This document shows positions 1 through 7,224 of a stretch of 64,000 nucleotides of DNA, one piece after another. The notes under the pieces were generated by a model. It saw only the letters and a program-made list of their open reading frames with translations. It was not told the DNA's origin and ran no database searches. Both the position numbers and the translations under genes were made by a program. Position 1 is the first letter of the stretch, and each line of letters opens with the position of its first letter. Source of the stretch: Acidimicrobiales bacterium (GTDB taxonomy: Bacteria > Actinomycetota > Acidimicrobiia > Acidimicrobiales > Aldehydirespiratoraceae); contig JAJCXZ010000032.1 of NCBI GenBank assembly GCA_029263175.1, positions 53,913 through 117,912 on the forward strand. Reading direction: 5' to 3'.

Positions 1-309
1 CGCGTGCCCGGGCAGAGATCGAGGGCCGAGCAAGATCTCTCGGGAGCGCTGCACAAGTTGCTCGCCATATCCGAGGCATACCCAGAGTTGCAGGCGAATA
101 GGAGCTTCAGTGCATTGCAGACAGAACTGGTGTCCAGCGAGAACCTCATCACAGACAGTCGCAGTGTGTACAACGATGCAGTCCAAGACTTCAACACCAT
201 GATCCAGCGCGTGCCGATGAACCTGATGGCACAGACGATGGGGTTCACCGAGCGCGAGTACTACGACGTCGGCGCCGACCGCCAGGGGCCCGGGGAGGTT
301 CAGTTCTAG
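1..309 (+). CDS. LemA family protein, C-terminal part (5' end outside window)
   Basis: The frame is open from the first base, so this is the tail of a gene starting before the window. The readable ~102 residues match the LemA C-terminal region: helical sequence with AISEAYPELQANRSF, LQTELVSSENLI and YNDAVQDFNTMIQRVP, ending shortly after a Phe/Tyr-rich stretch. LemA proteins are small proteins with one N-terminal membrane helix and an extended helical bundle; their biochemical role is poorly defined. The helix would be in the missing part. It ends about 100 bp before the bc-type operon and is probably a separate transcription unit. Confidence 0.85.
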   Translation, partial: RVPGQRSRAEQDLSGALHKLLAISEAYPELQANRSFSALQTELVSSENLITDSRSVYNDAVQDFNTMIQRVPMNLMAQTMGFTEREYYDVGADRQGPGEVQF

Positions 310-367
310 ACAACCTGATGGTCGGCCGAAGTCGGCCGAAGCCAGCTGAGACCATGCGTCCCCGTTG

Positions 368-384
368 TACTACAGTCTGTCGTA
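368..384. promoter_or_regulatory. BlaI-type operator, site 1
   Basis: TACTACAGTCTGTCGTA is a 7-3-7 inverted repeat with one mismatch between half-sites. It lies 33 bp upstream of the GTG of the first gene of the cytochrome bc operon. Two other copies (7197-7213 and 14763-14779) share the form TACKACA-N3-TGTMGTA. The TACA/TGTA core is the type bound by BlaI/MecI/CopY repressors, and a BlaI gene lies at 5870-6220. Binding is inferred, not shown. Confidence 0.6.
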
Positions 385-416
385 GCTCGTTGGTGATCAG
401 CATGGGGGAGGATCGT

Positions 417-707
417 GTGAGCGAACGCGAATTCGAGCCGAAGGGCATGGAGGTCATACCGCCCGGGTCCCCCGCCGCGGAGTTGGCGCGGGTGATGAGT
501 TGGCGCCGGGCCTTTGGTGTCGGGTTGGCTGTGCTCGGATACTTCGTTGTGTTCACCGTGTGGATTCCGTCGACGGTGGCGCAGCTCGAAGCGATCGAAT
601 CGTCGGCCCCGTGGATACAGGATCTCGCGGTCACCGGCTCTTGGGCGGTAGCGCTCTCGGTCGGTCTTGTCGGGCTTCGGCGGTCACAACGAGCGGGTTG
701 GATCTGA
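417..707 (+). CDS. Small membrane protein, first gene of bc operon
   Basis: 96-residue protein of unrecognised family. The GTG start is chosen because GGGGGAGG (404-411) precedes it by 5 nt. There are two predicted membrane helices, around residues 30-50 (after AARVMSWRRAF-like sequence) and 65-90. The stop overlaps the ATG of the next gene (TGATG-type junction at 705-709), so it is probably translated with the cytochrome bc genes. It may be an accessory or assembly subunit; nothing in the sequence gives a catalytic role. Confidence 0.6.
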   Translation: MSEREFEPKGMEVIPPGSPAAELARVMSWRRAFGVGLAVLGYFVVFTVWIPSTVAQLEAIESSAPWIQDLAVTGSWAVALSVGLVGLRRSQRAGWI

Positions 708-2479
708 TGGACGCGCTGGAATTCTTCGATTCCAACATCCCTTGTCTCGCCGCCTGCCCTGTCCATACGAACGCCGGCTTGTACGTGGCGGCGATCGCGG
801 ACGGGGATGACGAGCTTGCCTACCTGACCGCGCGACTGCCCAACCCGTTCGCCTCCGTATGCGGGCGGGTGTGCGCGGCGCCATGTGAGGATGCGTGTCG
901 TCGTGGGCAGATCGATGAGCCGATCGCAATTCGTGCGCTCAAACGATTCGTCACCGAACGTCACGGAGTGGAAGCTCCGGATGGTCATCTTCGTCGCGAT
1001 GTCATCGCGCCCCCGTTGCTCGAACGGGCGGCCAGTATCGGGATTGTGGGTGGCGGACCGGCGGGCCTGTCCGCAGCTCACGACCTACGCCGCCACGGAT
1101 ACGACGTCACCATCTATGAAGCCACGGATCAGCTCGGCGGGATGATGCGGTTGGGAATCCCCGAGTACCGCCTCGACCGCGATGTGATTCGCAGCGAGAT
1201 CGATGCGATCGTGGCGATGGGCGTCAACGTTCGCCTCGAGCAGCGACTTGGCCACGAAGTATCACTCGCCGGTCTGCGGGCCGACCACGATGCGGTCTTC
1301 TTGGCTTTCGGTGCAACCCTGGGGCGTGGCCTGAACATCGACGGGCACGACGCGGACGGTGTGCTGCGGGCAATCGAATACCTGATCAACGTGAACCGGG
1401 GATTCCAGGTCGACATCGGTGAGCGCGTCCTGGTGGTCGGTGGCGGCGACGTTGCGATGGACGCGGCGCGCACGGCGCTGCGCGCAGATGCATATGGCGA
1501 TGGCGCGTCTGCCGCTCGCGGGTCGATGACCGAGGCCTTGGACGTGGCGCGGACCGCTGCTCGATCGGGCGCTCGCGACGTGATGGTCATGTCGCTCGAG
1601 TCGCTCGACGAGATGCCGGCGTCCGCCTTCGAGATCGAAGAGGCGGAAAATGAGCACATCACGTTCATCAATCGGCGGGGCCCGAAACGAGTCCTCGCTG
1701 ACGACGGTCGGGTGTCGAGCATCGAGACTGTCGGTGTCTTGTCAGTCTTCGACGACGAGGGGAGATTTGCGCCGGTATTCGATCCTGATGATGTCCAGAT
1801 CATCGAAGTCGACACCGTGATCTTGGCTGTTGGCCAGGCGGTTGATACCGCTGCGCTGGGCGCCGATGGACCCGACCTGAGTGCGCGCGGCACCATCGGG
1901 GTAGGCGACTCGCTCGCCACATCGTTGCCGATGGTCTGGGCGGGGGGCGATGCCGCGCACGGACCACGCACACTGATCGAAGCAATTGCGGACGGCCGAC
2001 GGGTCGCGGCGAGCATGCACGAAGCGCTCGGTGGGGAATCTGATCAGCAAGCCGGTGGCTCGATGGTGCAGCTTCAGCAATTCCACCGCTACCAGGATGA
2101 CTACGACCGCGTCGACCGAGTGGATGTACCCACGATTTCGACCGACCGTCGGATCGGTCTGGCCGAGGTCGAGACCGGCTTCACCGAGGAGCAGGCTCGG
2201 TGTGAGGCCAATAGATGCCTTCGCTGTTTCGCCAACATTTTGTTGGACACCGAGGCGTGCGTGCTCTGTGGGCTCTGCTCGGACGTGTGCCCGATCGATC
2301 TGATCGCACTCGTTCCCTCGGAGGAGATCGATCCGGGGCTGGTGGGCGGCACGGCGCTCACATTGGATGAGACAGCGTGTATTCGATGCGGGCTGTGCAT
2401 CGAGCGTTGCCCCACCAAGGCGCTGTCGATGGGCATGTGGTCTGGTGTCGGAGTTCCGGTCGAGTTGGGGATGCGATGA
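707..2479 (+). CDS. GltD-like FAD/NAD(P) oxidoreductase with C-terminal 2[4Fe-4S] ferredoxin domain
   Basis: 590 residues. The N-terminal region carries the Cys pattern of the glutamate-synthase small-subunit family (C13, C17, C52, C56, C60, C64), which in that family ligates [4Fe-4S] clusters. The FAD Rossmann motif is GIVGGGPAG near 112-120, and a second dinucleotide motif (LVVGGGDVAMD) follows near 245. The C-terminus is an added bacterial-ferredoxin domain with C518/521/524/528 and C558/561/564/568. The expected activity is electron transfer between NAD(P)H and an Fe-S or quinone partner. The gene lies between a small membrane protein and cytochrome b with overlapping stops and starts, which suggests a soluble module feeding, or drawing from, the membrane bc complex. 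That partner is inference. Confidence 0.8.
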   Translation: MDALEFFDSNIPCLAACPVHTNAGLYVAAIADGDDELAYLTARLPNPFASVCGRVCAAPCEDACRRGQIDEPIAIRALKRFVTERHGVEAPDGHLRRDVIAPPLLERAASIGIVGGGPAGLSAAHDLRRHGYDVTIYEATDQLGGMMRLGIPEYRLDRDVIRSEIDAIVAMGVNVRLEQRLGHEVSLAGLRADHDAVFLAFGATLGRGLNIDGHDADGVLRAIEYLINVNRGFQVDIGERVLVVGGGDVAMDAARTALRADAYGDGASAARGSMTEALDVARTAARSGARDVMVMSLESLDEMPASAFEIEEAENEHITFINRRGPKRVLADDGRVSSIETVGVLSVFDDEGRFAPVFDPDDVQIIEVDTVILAVGQAVDTAALGADGPDLSARGTIGVGDSLATSLPMVWAGGDAAHGPRTLIEAIADGRRVAASMHEALGGESDQQAGGSMVQLQQFHRYQDDYDRVDRVDVPTISTDRRIGLAEVETGFTEEQARCEANRCLRCFANILLDTEACVLCGLCSDVCPIDLIALVPSEEIDPGLVGGTALTLDETACIRCGLCIERCPTKALSMGMWSGVGVPVELGMR

Positions 2480-3207
2480 GCCTGAGCGGTCGAGTACGAC
2501 AGTCCGTGGTTGGGCGTTCGATCTGGCGTTCGGGGGACGTCGCCACCGACCGTGACCGGGCCACCAAGCACTGGTCGAGCTTCTTGTTGCACCTCTACCC
2601 GGTGAAGGTGCGGCGCGAAGAGCTGGCATTTCGCTATTCGTGGTTCCTCGGCGTGATCTCGCTGGTGCTGTTCGCATCACTGTTCGTGTCCGGCATGTAT
2701 CTGATGTTTTTCTATGTCCCGTCCCCGGCGACGGCATACGGTGACATCGAGTACCTGCAGACCGAGGTGGCCTTCGGCCAGTTCATCCGCAACGTACACC
2801 GATGGTCAGCTCATCTGATGGTGCTGGCCGTCGCGGCACACATGACACGTGTCTTCTACCGCGGTGCATACAAACCACCCAAGGAGTTCAACTGGGTGAT
2901 CGGTGTGTTTCTGCTCGTGCTCACGCTTTTGATGTCCTTCACCGGGTACCTGTTGCCGTGGGATCAGCTGGCCTACTGGGCGATCACAGTCGGCTCGTCG
3001 ATGGCTGCATTCGCTCCCTGGATCGGTGATCAGGCACAACAGGCCCTGATCGCCGGAGATCAGGTCGGATCGGCCACCCTCATTCGCTTCTATGTGCTGC
3101 ATGTGGCCGTGCTTCCAGGCCTGATGGTCTTTCTCGTCATGTTCCATCTGTGGCGCTGGCGAAAAGACTCGATGCTCAGTCAACCCGAGGAGAGCGAGCA
3201 TGGCTGA
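2476..3207 (+). CDS. Cytochrome b6-like N-terminal subunit (bc complex)
   Basis: 243 residues, start overlapping the previous stop (ATGA). Four membrane helices carry two bis-His heme pairs: H108/H122 (13 residues between) and H209/H224 (14 between, the b6-type spacing). The motif GYLLPWDQ near 157-164 is characteristic of cytochrome b. It corresponds to the b6 half of a split cytochrome b; the C-terminal half is encoded next. It forms the quinol-oxidising membrane core with the Rieske and cytochrome c subunits. Confidence 0.93.
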   Translation: MSLSGRVRQSVVGRSIWRSGDVATDRDRATKHWSSFLLHLYPVKVRREELAFRYSWFLGVISLVLFASLFVSGMYLMFFYVPSPATAYGDIEYLQTEVAFGQFIRNVHRWSAHLMVLAVAAHMTRVFYRGAYKPPKEFNWVIGVFLLVLTLLMSFTGYLLPWDQLAYWAITVGSSMAAFAPWIGDQAQQALIAGDQVGSATLIRFYVLHVAVLPGLMVFLVMFHLWRWRKDSMLSQPEESEHG

Positions 3208-3721
3208 CGAGAGTCCGAGGATCATAGGAGAACGCCGCGTGCTCGGCGTCGTCCCAGGGCGACCGCCGGTCGGTGAACGAAAAGATCCGCAGGTGGACGA
3301 TTCAGTGATGGTGTGGCCCCACCTGCTTGTTCGCCACGCCGTCGTTGCCGTCGCGATGCTGCTGGTCGTCCTCATTCTCTCCATTCTTTTCGACGCCCCG
3401 CTGCGTGAGATCGCGAACCCCACGGAGACACCAAACCCCGAAAAGGCCCCCTGGTACTTCGCTGGTCTCCAGGAGCTGCTCGCGAGGTTCCACCCGGTCG
3501 TGGCGGGGGTACTGGTGCCGGCAGGCATTGTCATCGGTCTCGTCACGCTGCCCTACATCGACCGGAACCCGGCAATGGCAGCGAACCGGCGGAAGGTGGC
3601 CGTGGCCACCTTCACCATCTTTCTCGTCGCTTGGATCGCCTTGACCGTGGTTGGGTTCGCGTTCCGGGGCCCGAACTGGTCATGGGTGTGGCCCTGGCAG
3701 GAATGGCATGGAGAGCTGTGA
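3200..3721 (+). CDS. Cytochrome b C-terminal subunit (subunit IV-like)
   Basis: 173 residues, overlapping cytochrome b6 by 8 nt. It has a long soluble N-terminus (residues 1-45), then three hydrophobic helices. ETPNPEKAPWYFAGLQELL near 78-96 carries the APWYF variant of the Qo-site PEWY/PDWY loop, where the acidic residue is replaced by Ala-Pro. It completes the split cytochrome b and should line the quinol oxidation site. The loss of the acidic loop residue, which usually accepts a proton from quinol, is a small oddity but occurs in other b6-type complexes. Confidence 0.9.
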   Translation: MADESPRIIGERRVLGVVPGRPPVGERKDPQVDDSVMVWPHLLVRHAVVAVAMLLVVLILSILFDAPLREIANPTETPNPEKAPWYFAGLQELLARFHPVVAGVLVPAGIVIGLVTLPYIDRNPAMAANRRKVAVATFTIFLVAWIALTVVGFAFRGPNWSWVWPWQEWHGEL

Positions 3722-4224
3722 TGGAGAGTTACGGGCGACGACGGTTCCTGTCCCGGGTGTGGCGCTGGACGGCCGGTGTGGTCGCGGCCGCCGGAGCGTG
3801 GACTACCTGGGATGTTTTACGGCCTGGCCGTAGCGCCAGTGCCGGACCGGTTCGCACGGTGAGCCCTGAGCAGGTAACGCAGACCGGTGTGCTCGAAATC
3901 AGCGAAATGAGCGGCTATCTCACGCGGGTGGATGACGAAATTGTCGCTCTCTGGTGGCGTTGCCCGCATTTGGGCTGCAAGGTGCCGTGGTGCGAGAGCT
4001 CCAGTCAATTCGAATGCCCATGCCACGGATCGGTGTTCAACCGCGTCGGCGAGTACCGCCGGGGACCCTCACCGAGGGGAATGGACCATTATTCGACCAC
4101 AACGGAGAACGGCGTGATCGTGGTCGACACCGCAGCGGTGTCCGATGGCGATCCGCCCGGCGAGGAGTCCATTGACGAACCGCCCACCGGCCCCGAATGC
4201 CTCGGAAGTGAAGCCGGCTCATGA
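3721..4224 (+). CDS. Rieske [2Fe-2S] iron-sulfur protein
   Basis: 167 residues. The ATG at 3721 shares its A with the upstream TGA. The N-terminus has an RRRFLSR twin-arginine-like motif followed by a hydrophobic anchor (residues 17-30). Rieske box 1 is CPHLGC (C81, H83, disulfide C86) and box 2 is CPCHGS (C99, H102, disulfide C101), so all cluster ligands are present. The domain sits outside the membrane and moves electrons from quinol to cytochrome c. The acidic C-terminal tail (PPGEESIDEPPTG) is not part of the core fold. Confidence 0.95.
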   Translation: MESYGRRRFLSRVWRWTAGVVAAAGAWTTWDVLRPGRSASAGPVRTVSPEQVTQTGVLEISEMSGYLTRVDDEIVALWWRCPHLGCKVPWCESSSQFECPCHGSVFNRVGEYRRGPSPRGMDHYSTTTENGVIVVDTAAVSDGDPPGEESIDEPPTGPECLGSEAGS

Positions 4225-5066
4225 TGGCCGGCCGCGAGCGAGACGCCGAACTCGAACAGGCCACGAACCGATGGATCGGCGTCGGCATCGGGCTCACAGC
4301 TTTGTTCGCACTCATGTTCCCCATCTATCGCTGGTACGAGCCGGCCGGCAGAGCCGACGCGCGAGCCGAGCTCGAGACTTCCCTCGCCGCACAGGGTGCG
4401 GTTCTCTATCAGGGTAGTTGTGCGTCGTGTCACGGAGCCCAAGGCCAAGGGGTCGACGCCCCCGCGCTGAACTCCCGACAGTTTCTCGAAGCCGCCGATG
4501 ATGAACAGATCGCCTCTCTGATAGCCCACGGCATCCCGGGCACAGAGATGTCTGCGTACTCACTGGACTTCGGCGGCTTTCTCACCTCCGAACAGATCGA
4601 AGCGCTCACGACCTATCTCCGCTCGCTTGAGCTCGATGCCCCCGACCGGCCGGACTGGCGGTTCCCACCCGAGGCGGATGGGCACGACGATAGTGCGGCA
4701 GACGAGCACGGTGACGAGCCGGCCGACGTCGAGGCTCCGACCGAGCATGACGACGAGGCTCCGACCGAGCACGACGACGAGTCGACCGACACGCAGGAGG
4801 AAGTCGGGGTGGTGGAGGAATCAGTGGCATTCGACGCGGCCGCTACGTATGCCTCGTCCTGCGCTCGCTGCCACGGCGCCGACCTGAGCGGTGACACCGG
4901 ACCGGATCTTGGCGCGACGTCTCATTCCTTGAGTGAGCCCGATGAGCACCTCGCGGAAGCAATCACGTTCGGGCGACGGGAAATGCCCGCGTTTGTCGAC
5001 GAACTCACGGCCGAAGAGATCGATCAGATCGTCGCCTTCATCCGTCAGGTTCAGGCCGAGCCGTGA
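4221..5066 (+). CDS. Membrane-anchored diheme cytochrome c with acidic linker
   Basis: 281 residues, starting in the overlap ATGATG with the Rieske stop. One membrane helix (residues 19-36) precedes two class-I-like cytochrome c domains with heme motifs CASCH (67-71) and CARCH (214-218). The linker (about 150-200) is rich in Asp, Glu and His and contains an exact tandem repeat of EAPTEHDD. This is the expected electron acceptor of the Rieske protein and the donor to the CuA oxidase encoded 2 kb downstream. It ends the bc operon. Confidence 0.92.
   Translation: MMAGRERDAELEQATNRWIGVGIGLTALFALMFPIYRWYEPAGRADARAELETSLAAQGAVLYQGSCASCHGAQGQGVDAPALNSRQFLEAADDEQIASLIAHGIPGTEMSAYSLDFGGFLTSEQIEALTTYLRSLELDAPDRPDWRFPPEADGHDDSAADEHGDEPADVEAPTEHDDEAPTEHDDESTDTQEEVGVVEESVAFDAAATYASSCARCHGADLSGDTGPDLGATSHSLSEPDEHLAEAITFGRREMPAFVDELTAEEIDQIVAFIRQVQAEP
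4731..4778 (+). repeat. 24-bp tandem repeat in the cytochrome c linker
   Basis: Two adjacent 24-nt units (4731-4754 and 4755-4778) differing at one base encode EAPTEHDD twice. They lie between the two heme domains and enlarge an acidic, His-containing flexible linker. The near identity at DNA level suggests recent slippage duplication. Confidence 0.8.
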
Positions 5067-5120
5067 TCACGGCGACGAGTCGACGCTCAAGGAGCAACCA
5101 GGCTGGATAGGCCAGTTGGT
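5061..5120. terminator. Inverted repeats between convergent genes
   Basis: A perfect 12-nt palindrome CCGTGATCACGG (5061-5072) spans the stop of the cytochrome c gene. A second imperfect hairpin, ACCAGGCTGG with CCAGTTGGT (5097-5120), lies before the end of the opposing gene. No U-tract follows, so a bidirectional terminator is only possible. Confidence 0.3.
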
Positions 5121-5125
5121 TGGCG

Positions 5126-5359
5126 TCAGGGCGAAGTCGGGTGTACTACCGAGTCGATCGAGTCCGAATTCTGGTCGGTGGAGGCCGCGGAAACCTGGCG
5201 GGCTGTGCTGCGACCGATCCAGAACACTGCGGCCAGCATCGCGCCGCATCCGATCGCGGCCAGAGCCAGTGCCCAACCGATGCCCCAACCGAGCACCAAA
5301 GCCAACAGGACGCCGGCACCGATCAACCACATGTGCTGAGTACCTCGTTCATGAACCAT
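5126..5359 (-). CDS. Small two-helix membrane protein
   Basis: 77 residues. The ATG at 5359 is chosen because AAGGAGG lies 8 nt upstream; in-frame ATGs at 5365 and 5380 lie too close to it or before it. Two hydrophobic stretches (about residues 10-29 and 32-52, rich in G, A, L, W) follow a short basic N-terminus; the tail is polar (STDQNSDSID). It is divergent from the His-rich protein at 5547 across a large palindrome. The family is not recognised with confidence; it resembles the short membrane proteins found beside metal-resistance genes. Confidence 0.6.
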   Translation of the reverse strand: MVHERGTQHMWLIGAGVLLALVLGWGIGWALALAAIGCGAMLAAVFWIGRSTARQVSAASTDQNSDSIDSVVHPTSP

Positions 5360-5415
5360 CTTCATGTCCTCCTTGTGCAAGGGAATACCTATCCCTCCCC
5401 CAGTCTCGATAGCGC

Positions 5416-5489
5416 TAGGGGGTACGAGTAGGGGAGAAGGTCCTGTTGAGCGAGTGCGCTCCTTGCAGGACCTTAGGCCCTACCCCCTA
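5416..5489. promoter_or_regulatory. Nested 74-bp palindrome with G/C tracts in a divergent promoter region
   Basis: The outer arms are a perfect inverted repeat, TAGGGGGTA (5416-5424) and TACCCCCTA (5481-5489). Inside is a perfect 9-bp stem AAGGTCCTG (5437-5445) with CAGGACCTT (5466-5474), and inside that GAGCG (5448-5452) with CGCTC (5457-5461). It lies between two divergent small membrane-protein genes, one His-rich. C-tract palindromes are typical of CsoR-type copper-sensor operators, but the spacing here is longer, so the function is inference. Confidence 0.5.
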
Positions 5490-5546
5490 TCCCCATTGTT
5501 TGATCTGCTGGTTGCAGAGTTCGACCCCAGAGAGGGAGTGATCACC

Positions 5547-5717
5547 ATGTTCGAGTTTCTCGCATCGAATTGGCTGTGGATCCTGTTCCTCGTGGTATTC
5601 GTCGCGATGCACCGCGGTGGCCACGGATGCGGCATGCACGGTCATCGTCACGGAACCGAGGAGACGTCTACCCAGGCCGGCGACGACCGACGGCCGTCAC
5701 CGGCGGGGAAGTCATGA
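5547..5717 (+). CDS. Small His-rich membrane protein
   Basis: 56 residues with GAGAGGGAG as ribosome binding site about 8 nt upstream. One hydrophobic helix (MFEFLASNWLWILFLVVFVAM) is followed by a His/Gly/Cys/Met cluster, HRGGHGCGMHGHRHG, a likely metal-binding face, and a polar tail. Single-helix proteins of this form are common beside copper or heavy-metal genes; metal binding is inferred from composition only. Confidence 0.6.
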   Translation: MFEFLASNWLWILFLVVFVAMHRGGHGCGMHGHRHGTEETSTQAGDDRRPSPAGKS

Positions 5718-5730
5718 GGCAGGTGATCGC

Positions 5731-5746
5731 CCTGCCGAACGGCAGG
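5731..5746. terminator. Short GC hairpin after the His-rich protein gene
   Basis: CCTGCCGAACGGCAGG forms a stem 14 nt past the stop of the 5547-5717 gene. There is no U-run, so termination is only possible. The rest of 5718-5869 shows nothing recognisable. Confidence 0.3.
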
Positions 5747-5869
5747 TGCTGGCGATGGAACTCACATCACAAGAGTTCTGAACCGTGATCCACGGCTTGG
5801 TCTCGGCCCCGGTGTTCCTTCTCGCTTTCACCAGCGGCTTTGCCGACCGCTGGAGCCGTTGAGGAGCAG

Positions 5870-6220
5870 TCAGGAATCGCGGCGGAGCAATCGGGCGAGC
5901 TGGCGGCGGTCGCCCTCGCCGATGGTTTCGACAAAGTGGTTGAGAGCGGTGGCCGGATCGCGGGCGTCGGCCAGGACTTTGGCCATTGCATCGGCCACGT
6001 ATTGGTCGCGGTTGGTGCGGGGACGGTAGACGTGGGCCTTGCCTTCGGGTTGGCGAGTGACTATGTCCTTCTGGAAAAGCCGCCGCAATACCGTTACGAC
6101 GGTGGTGTAGGCGAGATCAGCTTCGAGTCGCGCACCGACTTCCGCTGGCGTGAGCCAGCCGCCATGGTCCCAGAGCACTTCGAGCACCGCTCGCTCGAGT
6201 TCACCATTGCGTCGTCGCAT
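5870..6220 (-). CDS. BlaI/MecI/CopY-family transcriptional repressor
   Basis: 116 residues, typical for the family. The N-terminal winged helix (GELERAVLEVLWDHGGWLTPAEV, then LAYTTVVTVLRRLFQKDIV and a wing with VTRQPEGKAHVYRP) matches BlaI; the C-terminal helices would dimerise. BlaI proteins repress through TACA/TGTA palindromes and are inactivated by cleavage after a membrane M56 protease senses a signal. The gene lies directly downstream of such a protease, and matching palindromes occur upstream of three redox operons in this window. Confidence 0.93.
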   Translation of the reverse strand: MRRRNGELERAVLEVLWDHGGWLTPAEVGARLEADLAYTTVVTVLRRLFQKDIVTRQPEGKAHVYRPRTNRDQYVADAMAKVLADARDPATALNHFVETIGEGDRRQLARLLRRDS

Positions 6221-6238
6221 TACGTGCCCACCATGTCG

Positions 6239-7075
6239 CTATGTTCCGATCCCAAGCCAGGTCATCTCGAGCAGCACCGCGACACCCGTCAGGATAGCGA
6301 GACTCAGCGAGAGCGCAACGAGTCCCGAACGGGCTCCCACCTCAGCGCCGAGGGCGTCGCGCCTCATGGCCGTTCCCGCGCTATCGGCCATCTGGAGGGC
6401 AGCTCCGATCGATGCTGTGCCGACGATACGCCGGGCGTCAGCGTCGGCGACACGTTCGAGTGAGTCTCGCAACGCCCGAGTGGCACTCCGCATCCCGGGG
6501 ACGAAGCAGAAACCGCGTTCGAGTGTCCGGGCGAGGAGCATTTGCCGGTGATGGCCGTGTCGTCGATGGGACTCTTCGTGATGAACAATTGCTCGGATCT
6601 CCGGGCGGCTCAACTCCCTGAGGGCGCCCTGCGACATCACGACGCTGCCGTTCGGACCCGGGACAGCAGCGGCGAGAAAATCGTCGGTCGGAAGCGTGGC
6701 GACGACGATGTGGTCGATCAGCGCTACCGGTGCGTAGCGGAGGTTGGCTTCAAGCTCGCGGCGGCGTCGCATCGCTTTCCAGAGGGCTGATGAGCCACTG
6801 CAGAACGCGAACGAAAGGATCAAGACGCTGATCCAGCCGCTGACGGGGAAGGCCGGGATCAGGTGTCGCGCCTGGATGCCGTCGCTCGTCGAGGCGGCGC
6901 TGCCGAGAAGTGCTGCCGCACACGTCACGAGCATCGTCAACAAGATGAGGGAGGCGAACACCACCGACCAGATTGCCGCGATCGCTGCTGGAGCTGGATC
7001 GATGTTGAAGCGGCCAGCCACGGCGGGGACTGCGAGGAGAGCCAATGTCAAGATCAGGATCTCGAAGACAGTCAT
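6239..7075 (-). CDS. M56-family membrane metallopeptidase (BlaR1/MecR1-like, no sensor domain)
   Basis: 278 residues. Hydrophobic helices lie near residues 4-20, 30-58, 76-98 and 248-270. The zinc motif HEESH is at 166-170, preceded by SRPEIRAIVH. Unlike BlaR1/MecR1 there is no C-terminal penicillin-binding sensor; the protein ends after the last helix. It is expected to cut or trigger cleavage of the BlaI repressor whose start lies 18 nt downstream. It is divergent from the oxidase operon, with an operator in the gap, so it may be auto-regulated. Confidence 0.9.
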   Translation of the reverse strand: MTVFEILILTLALLAVPAVAGRFNIDPAPAAIAAIWSVVFASLILLTMLVTCAAALLGSAASTSDGIQARHLIPAFPVSGWISVLILSFAFCSGSSALWKAMRRRRELEANLRYAPVALIDHIVVATLPTDDFLAAAVPGPNGSVVMSQGALRELSRPEIRAIVHHEESHRRHGHHRQMLLARTLERGFCFVPGMRSATRALRDSLERVADADARRIVGTASIGAALQMADSAGTAMRRDALGAEVGARSGLVALSLSLAILTGVAVLLEMTWLGIGT

Positions 7076-7196
7076 CGTTTCGCCCGCGAAGTCAGCATCG
7101 CCGCAACCTATATCACGCCGGCGTCGACAGAAAGTAGTTGCGGAACTGGATGCGGCGGCCGGCCTTTACTGGATTCGGACGATGAGCTGGATTGAC

Positions 7197-7213
7197 AGCT
7201 ACAAGCTGTAGTA
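7197..7213. promoter_or_regulatory. BlaI-type operator, site 2
   Basis: AGCTACAAGCTGTAGTA carries perfect CTACA/TGTAG half-sites around 3 nt. It overlaps a consensus -35 box TTGACA (7192-7197) and ends 11 bp before the coxB GTG; the M56 gene starts 122 bp away on the other side. Repressor bound here would block oxidase transcription. Confidence 0.62.
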
Positions 7214-7224
7214 GGTTGCACCTC

